Notes: generated by a model not told the origin, from the letters alone. Counted from the first letter of the stretch, positions 24,571 through 40,400 are shown. The stretch is 64,000 nt of DNA from Phallusia mammillata (GCA_003260075.1 QLIY01000358.1:15959-79958); one strand, 5' to 3'. Numbers and translations are program-made.

Positions 24571-27500
24571 ATGCCAAACCAACTTAATTCGGACGAAGCT
24601 GCGAACGACGAGCCAAAGACATATAATGACGAAGCAGTAGGTGAAGACGAAGCATGGCAGGAAAGTGATGAACTTGATAATTTAAAGGGAGATTTAGTGG
24701 ACGAAGTTGACAGGGACCCCAGAAGGCCGTCATACGATGTAAGTGTTTTGTAAAGTATACGGCGTAACAAATTCGAATTAATTTTTATGTTGTCATCAAG
24801 ACTTCTGTCTATAAGAACAGGGTTTCCAAGCATTTTTTTGTAAAAAGAACTGGTCAAAAAGCATGCTTTTGTTAAATCTGATATTGACAAAAAAAATGAC
24901 AAACCTTGCACAAGCAGTACTGTGGCATGCTTGTAAAAAAGTAGTGTGGCTACATTGGTTTGTGAAGTTAATGATTGACACTTTTTTGAAAATGTTTTGG
25001 AGGGTATATTAATTGGTTACAACTTTCAAGAGCATTGGAAGTTTTTACACGAGAAAAAATAAAATATGTTGTAACTGCATTGTGAAGAAGTCATTCAGAC
25101 TGCACTAAAAAAATGGGTGATGATGGTTTACATTAATTTCTTGCATTTGAAAACAAACAAAACAAAATAGCTGGACAATCCTGTTTACAATGACTGCAGT
25201 ACAATAACTTAAAAGAACCTGACGCTATTTGGAAAAATCTATTCTGTTTTGAAGCACAATTGGCTTGAGCAAACACAAATGTGGGAGTATTTATTTGAGC
25301 AGCTTATCATGCTATGCTTCACTGACTTTTGGTGATATCATTTAAAACGACCAGCATCAGATGATTTTCTACTGGTCCTCTAACTTTTCACAGTTCGGTA
25401 CATGTACATATCCTAATACTCTTAACTACAGAATTACAATTATAGTTGTTGATATGCTTTTTGATTTGTCAAAGAATTTTGACGATCTGTTTTTGTGGCA
25501 TGTACTTAAAAAAACTAAAATCAAATTGTTTTTTATGACCATATTTTTAAAATTCAAGGTAATGACAATCACTATATTGAGTTGCTTTAAAATTAGGCAC
25601 TTTTTCTGCTATGCCAGTTTCCAAGAGTCAGTCATAGCCTGGGGACACAATTCGAAACTTAGCCACCAGTGTTGTACAACTTACTTGTGTGGTATACTGT
25701 TTCAAATTATGCGACTCCGAAACTGCCATTGCTTAGGATACAAATGGTGGCCAGTTTTTGAGTTTTATTTAAGTTTAAAAGTGGTTGTTTTTTTGAAAAA
25801 TTATTTTACTCTGGATGGAAATGAAAATGTTTTCATATTGGTATGACACCATGCTGATTTGTATGTTGCATATCAATGCTTTGATTTTACCAGATAAATA
25901 TTAAAAGTCCCATGTCAAAACCATTTAGCATCCATACATCTCTAGAGACATTACATTGAGACAGATCTCTTAGTTCTCCGCCCATTAATTGATGTGGGTT
26001 TCCTGTCTTGAAGGGAGAGTGGATGAGCATTCCATCAATGCATACTGACATTATTCCTGTCATGATGAGTTCATTCACTTAATATTCAAACTTGATTGAC
26101 AGCAAGCACAATTCAACTGTCTTGTGTGTTATTCTTGAACTCTTCAATGCCAAAGGAGTGTACTAAATCATTATTGGGTCCCTTTTAGTTTTAACAGTGT
26201 AGTTTTATAAAGTGTACATATTTGTCAAAAAACAACAACACTGAGTTGTGAGCAATATTTTTCGCCATAGGTCAGTCCAATGTGATGATAGACAAAAAGT
26301 AACAATTTTGTGTTTTTTCAGAACAAGGTCAATGCACAACATGGTCATAATGAATCGAATCTTCGAAACAAGGGTGATCCTGAAAGAGGTAACATTTTTT
26401 TGCCGTTTAATTAACATACTTTTTGTAGCATTACTTGTATAAGAGCTATTTCATTGCAGACATTCACAGTGAACCTGGGCATGGAAGACCTAACTTTCCA
26501 TATACACAGGACATTGGACCCTTTGTGTCCGGCCTCAGTCAGCCATTATTTTCCAATATGTTGCTACCTAACTCAGTAAGTGAAAGCAAGAGCTTGCATT
26601 TATCCCTACACCTTATACATTGTGTAAATGTTTGCAACTCTCCGTCTTAAGTGCGGAAATGATTTTGTACACGAAACAAAATGGCGGACTTTTTATTGTT
26701 GGGGAATTGGCTCGGCATAGAAGCATGGTATGAACCACGTGGATTGCTTTTACCACATAGAATTGTGGACGATATCCATGTGTCTGTCACATACTTTCGA
26801 TGTGTTTGGGTGCGTCTGTTGCCATAAAGTATTTTGTTAGAGCGGCTGCTTGGCTCCGTGCACCTTGTCCGCATACTTCAATTTGTGGAATGTCAGGGAG
26901 GTGCCATATGCTGTGTTTGATTGGCACAAATTTATAGCATTTCCGTTTGCGTTTTTGCTGTTAAACTTGTTTATAGCGTCAAGAAGCCCCCGGCAGTAAT
27001 TTTGCTTGTTGCCACGAGACCGGTGCGTAAAGTTAAAATAGGTACCACATGTGTATTGACTAAAGCAACACAATTTGGCAATTTTGTACATGGAAGTGTG
27101 CTAATATTTGACTTGATGTTGTTTAAAACTTTGCCTTCTGTCAGTTTTTCGTCTAATCTAACTCTAGCTTTTCACCGTGTAGTTTTATCGCTTGCTTGAA
27201 GGCAAACGCACTCATCCGCTACAAAAAGTACAAACAAAACGATTGCGATGGAAACGCTTGCGTTGTCAGCTAATCTCGCGTGTCCATAACACTGGCTCAG
27301 CGCGAACCAGACTTTTTTAAAGTCGTTATGTTTACCTTTGAATCAACCGGTAGCGTCCTAGTGACACGATTTTTCGTGGCAACGCAAGTGAATTTATGCA
27401 CGACCTAATTAGTAAATGGTTTAATTACAGTGCCAAAACCATTATATACATCGGTAAATCAATGAAGAGAATTACAAGATTTTGCACCTTTGTTTAGTCG

Positions 27501-28379
27501 TAGACCTTGGAATATTGATTGCAAGATCATGCTGCCGTAATTACACTTCCCACGAGAGCAGACAAATCCCCAGTCCATCATCAGTAAGCGACTGGCGGCT
27601 GCGCAACAAACAAACAGCGGCTGGTGGAAAGCGAGCGCGACAGTCGGTACTGGTAGTCTACTATCTGCTACTCGAATTACCGACGCGGCGTATAGAACCC
27701 CGTACATCGGTTGGGCGGTATTTTATGCCATTGTCAGTCGCTCCAAAGGCACATTACCTCGGTACATTGCGCGCAAGATCAAACTTTTCTTGTACAAAAA
27801 CAAACCGTGATCAGATGACAACAGAAACTGGGCGGGTGTGGATAGAAGGATTGTTACGCTGGCTTGTCTACAAGCGTCTACAATTGCTGTGTCGATTCTC
27901 GCCATTTCAACAATCTCTGTGTTTTTTAAGTTAACCGCGTTTTGGGTTAGTCAATGACCAGTTGGTAATTGTTTTTGGAAAAAATGCTAATGGCCAACAT
28001 ACCATGTAAGCGCTGTGAGGAAAAGAATTCGTAAAGCACGTAATTTGTGGCTGAGCTGTGATTATATATCTGATGGTTTAACGTCACAAGAACGTTGCTG
28101 CTCGGTGGAAAGCTGTCATTAGAAAATCATTCTTGTTTATTAAATTCCGTCCTGAGGTTGGTGCTTGTGCAAAAACGGTTGCCTGTTTTGGAATTGACAA
28201 GACGGGATGACAACGGGATATGAGGCTGTTTTCTGTCAAGCTATTGTCTCAGCGATAAACGCGCTCGCTCGCTTCGTTTGTAGGTGAATCATTGACCAGT
28301 TTTTAAAAAGAATGTAAATATTTAACACGCGTGCGAGCATTAATTTTGTACATTCAGTAATCAGTGATGTACACAGTTC

Positions 28380-28451
<72 letters not shown>

Positions 28452-31400
28452 TTTCAAACCGCGAGAACTAGCCACTCTTGTTTGTTTGTTATGGTTCCAG
28501 TTGCGATATGTGTGGAAAGTTTGGAGTTGGTGACATTGCTATATGCATGTTGTGTGAGTGCAGACATATAAGGGTTTCCTCTTTTGTTCGATGAGTCACC
28601 GTTGCCCCCAAAGCGCATTGGAAATCTTGCCTGCAACGTCTCGTTTCATCGCCGCCGCTGTCACTTGGCCGCCTCGACAGCAGCTATGCGAACCCTCTGC
28701 CACATGCAGTCATTCCTCATCACTATTGTACTACAGTTAAATTGAATACCTGTGCAACCCGAGTATACAGCCAAGTGACGCCATCGTCTACAATTGAATC
28801 ACACCGCTATACGCTTCACTTAATGACTCTTCAGCCCACGTGCTTGGCGCAATTATGTCAATCAAAACCAGACAATTTTAAGCGTTGCCTACTTGTCATT
28901 GTATACAAAACTTCTGCGCTTCCGACAATTTATGAGTCTGAGTGGATTATAATTTATTACTTGGATGGAAATTTCGCCCTCCAAGGCTTGTTGGAATAGC
29001 TTGCAATAGAATTTCGAATTTTTTATATGGTTGTTGTATAGTAGTGATAAAGTTTCGTTTCCCTGTTTGGAATGCGAATAGTTGATGCTCGTTGTAATAG
29101 AAGTGTTTATCGCGCAGTATTGTTTATTCTGTGGCACCTGTTAGCGTCCCCACTTGACACGGACGTTCGTTGAAATTTCCCCGGCTATTGTTCTAGTCCC
29201 AATTTCCGCGATCTCCCGGTAAAAAGTGCGCTCCGCGTTTGTCTCGTTGATCCGCGGCAAAACCAAGAAAACTGCCACGGGAGCACACCAGCTCTGCTTG
29301 TGCACACTTAAAAGTTACAAAGTCCTTCGTCACAATGAATCGCTCTTCATTATGGGGTCACCTTAAGTACCTCTTCAAGTGCTTGGGAGCCTGTCGCTGA
29401 ATTTGTCACAATCTAACAGTTTATCACACCCGCTTTTATGGTCTGTTTCTTTTTTACATTGTTCATGTGGTGAGAAATTACCACTCGTGTTGATTGCGAT
29501 TCAAAGCTGGTTCTTCGCTCCGTGGTGCATCTCAAAGTCATTCCTTAAGTGTGGAAAGTAACTATTGTCTTGTGAAGTCTTGCTGTATTGTTCTTAACGC
29601 AACTCGAAAGAACCCCTTATAAATGAGTCCTGTAAAAACATGCGCAGTATCGGAGAAAAAGAGTGATAACTTAATTGAATATTAACCTGTTTTACAGCTA
29701 AAATAGTTTTGTGTTATCCATAAATCAGGCAAAAACTAGTGTTGGGCAACGTAACTCGGGAAAGATTATATTGGGACAAAACGCAGGAGGATACGATGAC
29801 TTTGCCAACACGGCTGGTCACAGCGTGATACTAACCATGAATCTCGTCGCCAAGAAGCTTGGTGCCCAGGGTGGCTTATCGCGCGCTTCACTGCCTCGAA
29901 AGCCTCGCTGGCGTTAAGAGTTACTCACAGCGCAGCTATTCACGCCTCAACGCTCGTCTATGGCCGTTTGACATTTGCGAAGCTCCCTCGACATTCTCTA
30001 TGCCCAGCCAATAATCGCTATTGTTCAGGGTAAAAATACACGTGCTTTTGCCGTAATTACAGGCCTACTGTTGGTTGTGAAATCCCTTGTGGCCAATAAC
30101 AAATTGCATTTGACGGCATTTAAATGTGTGACCGAGTTCCGCGTCGGTGGACACTTTTCGGACAAGAACATTTTCTGTTCTGAACAAACTTACATAAACG
30201 TCCTTTGTTTAAACAGTTTACAGCTTTTGTTGACTCGCGCATATCCAAACGTGCTCGTCATCACAGAACTATCAGCGCTCGGTTTGGGTTCGTGAATAGC
30301 ATAAAGGGTATCGACACCAAGGACTTTGTTGCTCGTTACACCAATTAGTCGTTGCGAAATCATGCACAGCGCAAGAGATAAGAAAGTGGACTGATCAAAT
30401 TTGCCTCGGATGAACGCACGCCCTTCGCATACAGGTTACCTCGATAAGCGGATTGTCATCCTTGAAACACATCGTGACGTCATCGTCTAATCACAATCAA
30501 TAATACTTTGCGTTCCGGGAAGCATTATGAGCGATTGGCGAAAATATTCACAATTTCCGTGTGCGGGTGGCGGTAACATAACTAATGCGCGTCTGTTGCC
30601 CGTTACTTCAACATTCTCTTGCACTGGCGCCTCTAAGCTAGATGGTTTAACTGACAGCCCGTGATTGACGTTGGCTGCTTGCCATCGAATTTGACTTCGA
30701 AATCTTGTGAGAAATTTGTGCTACATGCCAGTGAATGTTTCAGCATGTTATGTATCTTGTTTCTGTGATTTATTTCTTATTTGAAAGTACAAAAAACACA
30801 TTGTTTTTTGTACAATTAATCCTTAAACCAGTGAAAATTGATTGCGACTATTTTCGTGTTTGCACATTATTAACTTAATCTTAGCGACATCTATTTTTTT
30901 AGAATATCACGTTTAGTCACCTAATTGACTGTAAACAGGTTCTGGCTCGGACCTCGTGGTTTTTGTCTAATATTTGTGGTCGGCATCAAGCGGCGCCTTA
31001 TTTTGGCCAGCTTCGTCATCCACCCGATTTCGAATGTGAAAGATTTTATCGCATTTCGCCTAAAGGCAGTTGATCGGCATGAATCCCAGGGGACATTTTG
31101 TGTCGAGTGTCAATAAGTAGTTTCTCGAAGTTATGGTTCAACTCTGCTAATCTGCTTTTGCCTAAAATCACAAAACAATATTTTGGTGGTTTCGCTTGGT
31201 TTTATAACCGATATAACTCGCAAGTTTTTTCACGTTGTTTTTGAGCCCGCCACTTGTGTACTTAAATGGTTATGTGGTTAAAACTGTCCATCAGCTTGTC
31301 GGAGGTGACGGATTCGGGGGCAAACGGCTTCAATTACAAGTCAACGATTTCCGTCAGCTTTCTGCCCATAACATGCTGCGGCGCATGGCGGCCTGTTTGC

Positions 31401-34400
31401 AGCGAACCCAAACATAGGCATTGAGCCGGCACTCAGCTGTCCGTCGAGCAAGGTCAGACATTGTCGCAATTCGCTGTCGTTATGCGGAAGTATTACGGGA
31501 ACCAGAAATCTTTCGCACGACGTGCTTGCTTCACTCGAGACATTTATCCGATTAATTCGTGCCTTCAACCGTTCGTTATGAGAAATGGGATACAACCTCA
31601 CGAATTGCCGCCATCCCACGTTATCATGGCACCACACGGGCCTTCACGACTCATTGCAGTTTGACATAGTTTGAACAATTTGCCGGCGACGTCACGTGTG
31701 TAAATCTCACCCACTCGTAACGGATGCTTTCCAAGTAGGGCTGACAGCAAATTTGCATTAATTAAGTTTTAATTGGAATGTGATGATCACTTTCAAACAG
31801 CTTATTTTCTCGCTCCTCTTTTCCCTGAGGGTCGGTTTTGATTCGTTTGCGTGTTCCACATACATTTTGAGAATAATGTTCGCAACTCGAAGATTGTCTA
31901 TTTGTAAATGCTCAATTTACCGGTATTTCTCAATTTACCGGTATGTAGAACATTTCATGTGAGGTCGCAAGCATCAAAGCGATTTCGCACCGAATGTGCA
32001 TTATGGGATTAAACTAAATGAAACGCCTTTCTTGCCATTTGCGGAAAATATTTTCCGGCTCATTGACTCACAAGAGATAATTTCGACTGGTAATTGTTAA
32101 GTCTTTCCATTTTGGGGTTTAATTACTCCAGTCGCCCTATTTCACATGGCGCGCACCACATACGGCGACGTTGACAGGTTGTGTGGGAATTTAAATGCAT
32201 TTTTTTAACCATTTGATATTTTGGTTAAGTATAACAAATCCTATTGTTTAAATGTGTAAACCGGTGATGTGAATATGCGATTGTGTCATGCCCAAAAAGG
32301 AAACGCACATACGTTTACATTTTCAAATTGCCTGACGCAGACATTTGTTAGTGTTTCGGACGCTCTAATGTAACATTCATATTACCAGTTGTTTACATGA
32401 AGTATAACATCCATTTATTGTAATTTGTGGCACGTGCTAACAGCGCGATCGCAATCCGTCTCCCGATGGACGAATAAGGGAATGTAACAAACAAATTGCC
32501 GGCAAATTATAATCATACGTTGCTCGCGTGGTTTTTAGAAAGTTGCGCGAACCGTCCGCGATTGGAATAGAATCTTCACCGTTCGACTCAAACAGCTTCA
32601 AGTCCCCTTTGTCACTGCTGGTGTTTGTTTATGGCACTCTCGTTTCACGCATCGCTAACTTGTTTATCTAATCGCATCCCTGTCCGGTTCTCGCCCCTAC
32701 AGCACCCAGCATGCTTCAAATAGGTTTGCCATATATATAATCCAGTTATAAGATTTGCTATTTACAGTATCGTATTTTCATTTTTTTGCGACCAATGTTA
32801 GATATAAGTTTGTGGACCCTTTTCCCACAGTTTAATTTATACGATGTCGGATTGAAAAGGCGTGGTACCATTTATTACATTTTAATAGCCCGTGAAGTTT
32901 GCTATCTGTAACGTGCTGCATTTCCTTCACCATTTTCTAATTTTTCGATCTTTTAAACCTTACGGCAACAACTCACACTATTATTTTTGTTATCTTATGG
33001 TTCCATAAATTGGCAGGTTTTGTCTGGTTTACTTATAGTCTTGCAAAGTTGTATTTAGTATTAGGGGATGTGCTAAAACATATGAGAGCTTTGCTTGCAC
33101 AGTGAAATGTCAGCTGTGGTTGTAGTTTCGCCAGTGAAAAGTTATTGAAAAACAGTATTAGGATCATTTCCTTGACTTTACTTTTTGCGCTTCCTAGATA
33201 GTAAGTTAATTGTTAGTGTGTTAATCGAATCCAAACTAATCTTCACATTTTGGAAATGATATTGTTACGGATTTCTTGTTAATTGTTTCTCCTGCACTGT
33301 TGTTCACACTGTCTCTAACAATCAAGCAAAAGCCATTTTCGAATCCGTCACACCGACTTTTGTGATGTAATCTCACATTAGCGGGAATTTCGAGCCCTCT
33401 TAGCCAACGCTATTAAAGCTCCCCACTGTTTACGGCATAAATATGATGCAGGTGCCTTTGATTTTAATTAAACGCCCGGACACTAAGGGGGGCGCAATAA
33501 AACCAAGGCCCACGCATCACAACTGCAGCGGATGGGTAATTGTGACGTCACAGTGCCACATGAAAGGGGGAAGCCGCGCAGTCACGGTTAGCGAATTTGT
33601 AAATGGGTTTTCGGCGGTTGTGGCCACTGGCAAGACAAGGTTTTGGACTTCAAAGACGTTATTTAATTTTGCAGTCAAGCCCTATCGATGCGTCACCCGT
33701 TGATAGTTTTCCTTAACGGCGTCACTCATAGGTTGTTTATTTACCCTGTCTTGTCACCGTTAGTAATTGCCTCGGCGACACCACGCTTTTTGTTTTAATC
33801 TGCTTTGATTGTAATCATGAACTTTGGAGCAGCGGATATAGTTGTCACTTTCGCAAATTTTGTATATTACCCAACCAACCAGGATTTGAACCGTCCTAAA
33901 GGTACCAAAATATATTTGGACAGGAGCCAAATACGCATTTCCCGGATATATTTGCGTGCTCTCACCTTCAGTAAGTTCAGCGCGATTCTTCACTGCTCTA
34001 TTGACTTCTTTTTCACCCCGCTCGTGCAATTATTATCGGCAAGGTCGCCGCCTGTCATATAGCAGTTTTGATGTGGATGCAAATTAATGAAACGAGATCA
34101 CTTTCTTCCAATATGCATAATGCCGTTGATGCCTGCCCACCGTCCCTTAGGGAACTTTGCTTCGCAATCTAACTGCATGATTACACTAGTTTAACAACAT
34201 TGGCAGCGCTGGGTTGGGAGAATCGAAGGTGCTTGTGAGTTTGTAACAGCTGTAATCAAGTGGCGGCTTAGCAATGGGGGTAGCATACATGTGGCAAGAC
34301 GGTGAGGTTACATGTTTGTTTGTCCGGATGCGAGCTGGCTAATTGGACAGTTGTTACAACATCGGTACGCGCTTTTATCCTTTCCTACAGCAAACTTTCG

Positions 34401-37400
34401 CGGTCCAGCGGTAAAAAATGCCGCATGGATGTTTTTTGCTGTAAAACTATTGATGGCATAATTTGCCGAAAACGCAAATGACAGATGAATTCGCTGTCTA
34501 TTCTCACCGTTCGGTTTCCATTGGTTTTGTGTTGTGTGGTGACGGATTAATTCATTAGGTTCATTGAAAGCTTTGTGTGTTAAACACCGTCTCTCAGTTC
34601 CTTGTGTACAGGATGTTGTTTTTTACTTAAGAGTGGAAAGAACCTATCCTTCATTGTACCACACAATTCGACCCACAATCCCCAATTAGGACTATTTGTC
34701 CATTTAACTGGTGTCAATTTTCCCACTTATCACGAAAAGCCTTATTTTCCGCTCTTTTAGCAAAATTAGATCGATAAGCGCGAATGCACGCGTATGTAAC
34801 TTTAACATGGTGTACGGTGCTTCATTCAAATATTTCCTGCTATTTTGTTTTGAACGGAAACAAGGAAATGCTTGCGCACAAAAACATATCAATTTTGCGT
34901 GCTCTCTGAAACGGCTAAACCACCTCCCCATTTCAACAAACCGTTACCAAACAATAGACTCCGCCTTCGAACGCGCTGTGAATGAATAGGATGGCGGGCT
35001 CACGTCAATAGAGGGCCCTAATGTTTGGGTGGCCGCATGCCCGCTCGCTTTTCACGATTTTGCCGTGGCGCATAATAAGGCCAAAAGGCGTCTGAGCGAT
35101 CGGCAAGGCATGATCGCGTACAAAAAGCCTGGGCGTTGAGCTCCCGATTGGGAAGCTTGTAAAAACTCCCCAAGGATCGACTGCACTGCTGAGTGACGTA
35201 GCTTGGAATGGTGTGGATATCTCCTTCGCATTGAATAGAAGAAAACTTTTTATATGGGTTGGGGAATTGACAACCGATTCCAATCACCCGCTATTGTGTA
35301 GGCGGCTTTTGATTGGTGACAGTTAGCGTGGATTGACGTATAAAGTTACTCCGGTAAAAGGGCGGGCCGAATTAATACGACACAGTGAATAGGCTGTTTA
35401 GTCTCTTATTCGCTATCAGAAACACATGTCTGTTTGTTGTGTCATCAACACGGCAAGTGACACTTTACCAAAACGTTGTGTAAGCAGCGATCAGTATAAA
35501 AACCCGCATATATTTCTTCACCATTGTACACCTTCGTATCATTTGGTAAGGTGTCGAGGCGTTTGTACATTGCGTTTATCTAGCGTATCTGGTAATCGTT
35601 CACCACTTTTAGGTGATATCCTGGCTTACAAATTGTGGTGATTAAAAAATGTCTTCGCCATTGATTTTATGGCGCATTTTTTAACAGATTCATGTTTTCG
35701 TATTCATCAAATCAATTGCAAGTTTGACAAAATGAGGCAATGTTTTGTAAACTATGTTATGTGGCGTCGAGTCCAAGCGTGCAGAATAACCGCGATTCAA
35801 AGTTCAATTTGAAAGACTTGAAGTTTCCTCAGGTCAACCTAATGACAGTTTATTTATAAAGTCACGTGTGTCTCATGAGCTGGAGGGATGTTGTCAATTC
35901 TTGGACTTTAAAATGGGGAAGGTGCATAAAATGTTACACGTCTGCTGTATAAATGCTTAAACCCGTCCAGACCCTCTTTTTGCATTCCTAACTGGATATC
36001 AAGCTTCTAATTATATTAATATGATGCAATTTTGCACTGCAACATGTCAAAGTTAGGCGCTTTGTTTTTCTTAAGGCTTTTACAAATGTACGTTATAAAA
36101 TTGAGCGGAATATACATGTGATGATCAAGGGCAGATGTAAAACGGCAAACGACCTCCCGCTGTTTGTATTGCTGCCGCTCAAAGAGGCGCGTCTTGTAGA
36201 AGGACAACCCATCTGCGCAATTCATAGATCGAAGCATAATGAAATAACGGAGATAAGGTCTAATGCCTACGAGTGTGTAAGTGGCCCTAAATCAACAACT
36301 CCATACGCCTGTCATTCCATCTCGATGAATTTTGAAAAAGCTTGCTGGATTGGAGGGTCGCATCGTGTCCTTTTATTCGCTTAGCTTTGAACGATAAACT
36401 ATTGGATCTTGCCGTGGTGACCGTGGTTCTGTGGTTCTTCGGTTGAGGAGTAAATGCAAACGATAAGGGATTTTTAAGTTTCCACGTGGCAGAAAAACCC
36501 ATGCTTAACGTTTTCCAATTTATGTATACTTTCTGCCCAACGCGAGTGCAAAAGAATTACAGTTCTGTTATATTCTTGCTGTGGTAAGAAAGTTGTACAT
36601 ACTTTCATCAGCATGTATCCTTTCAATAGAAGAACCCTGTTGCAGTGGAGTAAAGAGAAAAGTGCTGTCTTAAAATCACATTGCTCTCAGGTGTACTTTA
36701 GTTTGATCATTGAAGCGGGCACAGCATCGTGCGACAGTTTTCTGTTTAAGTATTAAAATCCATACAGTACTTCCAAAGCATGGTCATTTTGTAACTTCAC
36801 CCTGACCGAAGGCCTAATGAGTGATAAAGCGTGTCACGTGTTTTTCCCGCCCATTCGTGACAAACGGAAAGTTGTTGGTTTTGCGTGCGACGCGTGGGGC
36901 GCTAGGGAGGTCTCTAATCTACACGCACTTCGCTCGCTTGTTTTTACAGTACGCCGACTTTCGTGTTTGCCAAGGACGCCTAGCTGCGATACACTTGTGT
37001 TTAATGCCCAACCTGTGCACCTACGATCGTTGCCACCGCAACCTTGGACGGTGTAGCTCAACCTGTATTGGATTTAAGTCGTATGAGTTCTTGTACGACC
37101 TCGCTTTTATTGATTTTGAAAATTGACGCCCTTTCCACCCAGAACCAAACTGCTTATGTCCATGCAATTTTCTGTAATGGCCCAATGTAAGGTGATTTGG
37201 CAGTCGATATCTTGTGAACGCTCACGGGTGTAATCCTAACTTACGGCGCATGATCCCGTGTCACGAAATATAAACGTCTTTGTGCGCTGTGCTCGAGCTG
37301 GATTTGTTTCGCTTAAATTGGTATCACACTCGACGTTAGATGGATTGTTTTACTGCACATCGATTACAAGGTCCGTATTTCTGCACTGGGTTAGATGTTT

Positions 37401-40400
37401 TCACACATGTCTGTCATCAACATGTGCTATAGCACACACTGTTAATCTTTTCACGCAGCGCATTAACGCCTAGCTTGGTGTTAGTCTCTGTATAAGCCGT
37501 GCATCGCCAACAAGACAAGTTAAAACTGTCAGTCGAAATATGACCCGCGCTATTTTTTCGCTTGTTTCGTCGACCGTCCATCAACCTACTATGGCTCAAT
37601 TAACGGCGCTCGAAAAATTGGTGGTTGCCGCCGTGCGTCACGTGACCCCGTGCTCGCTCAGTCGTGAAATCGCTTAACTCTGTGCCGACCTGCGCTTCGG
37701 GTTTCCGGTCGAGGTCTTCGAGCGACACGCGACGTAAGGCTGCGATCAACATGACTCCTACTGTACCTCGCTATGCTCTTACGCTCGATTTGGGGCACGG
37801 AATGCATTAAAATAAGCTCAGTGTTGGGTTCACATCCTACAGTTCTGTTACCCTGCTCAGTAATCCGTTAAAGACCCCTCAATCCTCACTTACATAAGGC
37901 AAATGGCGTAGTTTGAAGCTTGACGCTATCAAGGTAATGCTTATTTCTGAACCATAGTGTTATATCGTTACAGTTACAAAGTTACTTATAAAGTAAGTTT
38001 GGTGCGCTATTGTGAGTTTGCTGTTGCCAAGGTCCATTGTGATAACCGTTGTTAATTAGCGCGATCGCTACACTTTCGGAGTGGATCCTTGATCGGGAGG
38101 CAACAAAGATGCGAGTTCTATTTTCTGTATACTTTGAACTTGTAGCAGCGAATAGGGGACATGGCGAGTACTACACTTATCCGGTCGCTTCGTAATTCGT
38201 TAATTGCACTTGATATGCACTCGAGCAGCCTGAATCAACACGGCACCAGTGCAAGGGATGGATACTTTCCATGCTCGTGGTTTTTGGCTTAATGAGCCAG
38301 ACTGTCATGAGTCCCTCCAACGAGGCTTTTACCACCTGTTGCAATACAAACAAAACTTGGTGCACACACTTGCAGCTGTACGACGCTCAAATGCACGCAA
38401 CACTGTTACACGCAGACTGTATGTGTTACCTCACATTGCGCCCCCCCCCCCAAACAAAACTTGGTGCACACACTTGCAGCTGTACGACGCTCAAATGCCC
38501 GCAACACTGTTACACGCAGACTGTATGTGTTACCTCACATTTCGCACAAACCTGGGTTTAATTTAAAGTTTAAACACACAAACGCTTTTTATAGTTACAC
38601 GTTTTATCATGATCTTTCTCTTCACACAGTCAATATTTGTGTTTTAAATAGCTGGTAATCTACTGACCACAACAGCACTTGTAAATTGATGGCCGTTTGC
38701 AAACACCATCTGTAGTTTATGTTGTCTTGTATTGTGATGAGGTTGTATTTTATGCAATTATCTTCCCACCAAATTAGCGACAGTACAGCAAGTTTTGCGT
38801 AAAAAGCTGTTTCAATATTTAAGTCGTAGCCAGAAGGTTTTGTGATCCTTAGCAAGCCCGTATTTGCCCCCACCACCTTATGGCATCCAGTTTCTGGTTG
38901 CGTAAAACAACCTTGTCGAAGGGTTAGGTTTGGGTGTAAACCCATGACATCTACAAGGTCATGGCCACATTCCCTCAAGTAATGACTTACTAAATTGCTA
39001 GTCTTGTATCCTAAACGTGCGCTGCCTATAAAACCCAACCGCACCACGTTTCAACGTGTTGACCCACTGTACACGAATCAACTTGGTAGAAAGCTCACAT
39101 TATTTATGGCTCAGGGGCATACACAAAAACTTTTTACTAGAATTTGGTCAATACAAAATGTCTGAAAATGTGTTTGGAATGGTAACTAAGCGAAGGAAGT
39201 TTGTAAAGCATTTTAATATCACACTTGGCGATTATTTTGTCGTGACAAGGATGTTTGGTGGTGTTTGTTATCAAGCAAATTGAGCCGCACCGCGTTCATG
39301 TCTGTGGCAGTTCAAGCGCAAACCAAATCGCATTAGGAATTGCTTAGTGCGGATTTCTGGCGATATGCTTAACATTTGCCATCACTTCAACATCTGTCCC
39401 TGACTTTCACGCTCAACGTCGATAAATATTTACTCAGGCTTGCTCTCCCGCTTTTGCCTTTCCGCCCTCCCTCTATATCCTGACCCGATTCAAGCCCATA
39501 ACTCACGAGATTGCCTGTGATTTGTTTCCACAGTCGCAAGTGCCTTATCACCCGTATGTCCCCTATCACTCCTTGTTGTACGGCGCCTCATCACCCTCCG
39601 AGCTCGATGGAAAACCCGGTAAGTTTTATTCGTGGGAATTCTTCACATTTTGCGCTGTAGCCAAAATTGTAAATGTCAACCAGCAAGCCTTCGCGAATCT
39701 TTCTATGCAGTGGTCATCAAGCTTTCAAACCACATATCCAATTTTAAAACATATTTTAATAGGTTTGTGTCCTATAATAATATGGACACGTTTAAAATTT
39801 TAGTGATACCAAATAGATTACACTTAATTCAAAATGTAGTGTGCAAATTTTGTATTGGATATTGCCTTTAGAGTCGCTTGTGTTTTTTCAAATGAAAAAG
39901 CTGAAATTTGTTACTAACTTGCTTAAATATAGTAATGAAAAAATTATAATGGTTTTAATGAGAAAATCATTCATCTTTCTCTGAAAACGCTGAAATATTT
40001 ACCTTCCGAAAATTTTACAGCTTGTAAATAAAATAAATCCACAAGTTGGACGTGAAACCTATTAGAAAACAAAAAGATGATTATCCGATACAGAACAAAA
40101 ACCGCATGTCTTCAAACAAATTATCCTGTGCGCTGGTTTACTTGTCATTTGAGAACCACAAAGTTTTCGAAGATTTTCAACTAAAACGTCATTCTTACTT
40201 TGCGACAACTTGAACCACTTAAAAAACTTCCGGCGCTCGGTACTTTGCGGTGCTGCACAATCGCTATTGTCTTCAGCTCACGGGCTAATTCTTGGCGTGT
40301 CGCCGAAAGCGCATATTAACCAGTCGTCGCTAAGAAATCGTTACAAACGTGATTGTTTGTTATAAACCAGTTGAATTGGCAGGTATGCCACGGCCGCCAC

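Larger units (their letters stand above)
26576..39533 (+). other. TCF: 13-kb TCF intron
   Basis: No supportable exon and no transposon ends found on reading. From about 27.2 to 38.5 kb it is visibly richer in G+C and CpG than flanking introns and largely free of the repeats seen elsewhere. It contains a 71-C run at 28381 and a C10 duplication at 38347. Such length is unusual in a compact tunicate gene and suits dense regulatory content (inference). Confidence 0.6.

Noticed and set aside
27482-27934. 150-codon open frame in the TCF intron
   Set aside because: No recognisable protein, no clear splice context, and the local G+C is high, which lengthens chance open frames.
27300-36000. TCF-binding motifs (CTTTGAT/ATCAAAG and CTTTGAA/TTCAAAG) suggesting autoregulation
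   Set aside because: I saw about six in 13 kb, for example at 31973, 33461 and 33811, while roughly three are expected by chance. Not enough to claim enrichment.
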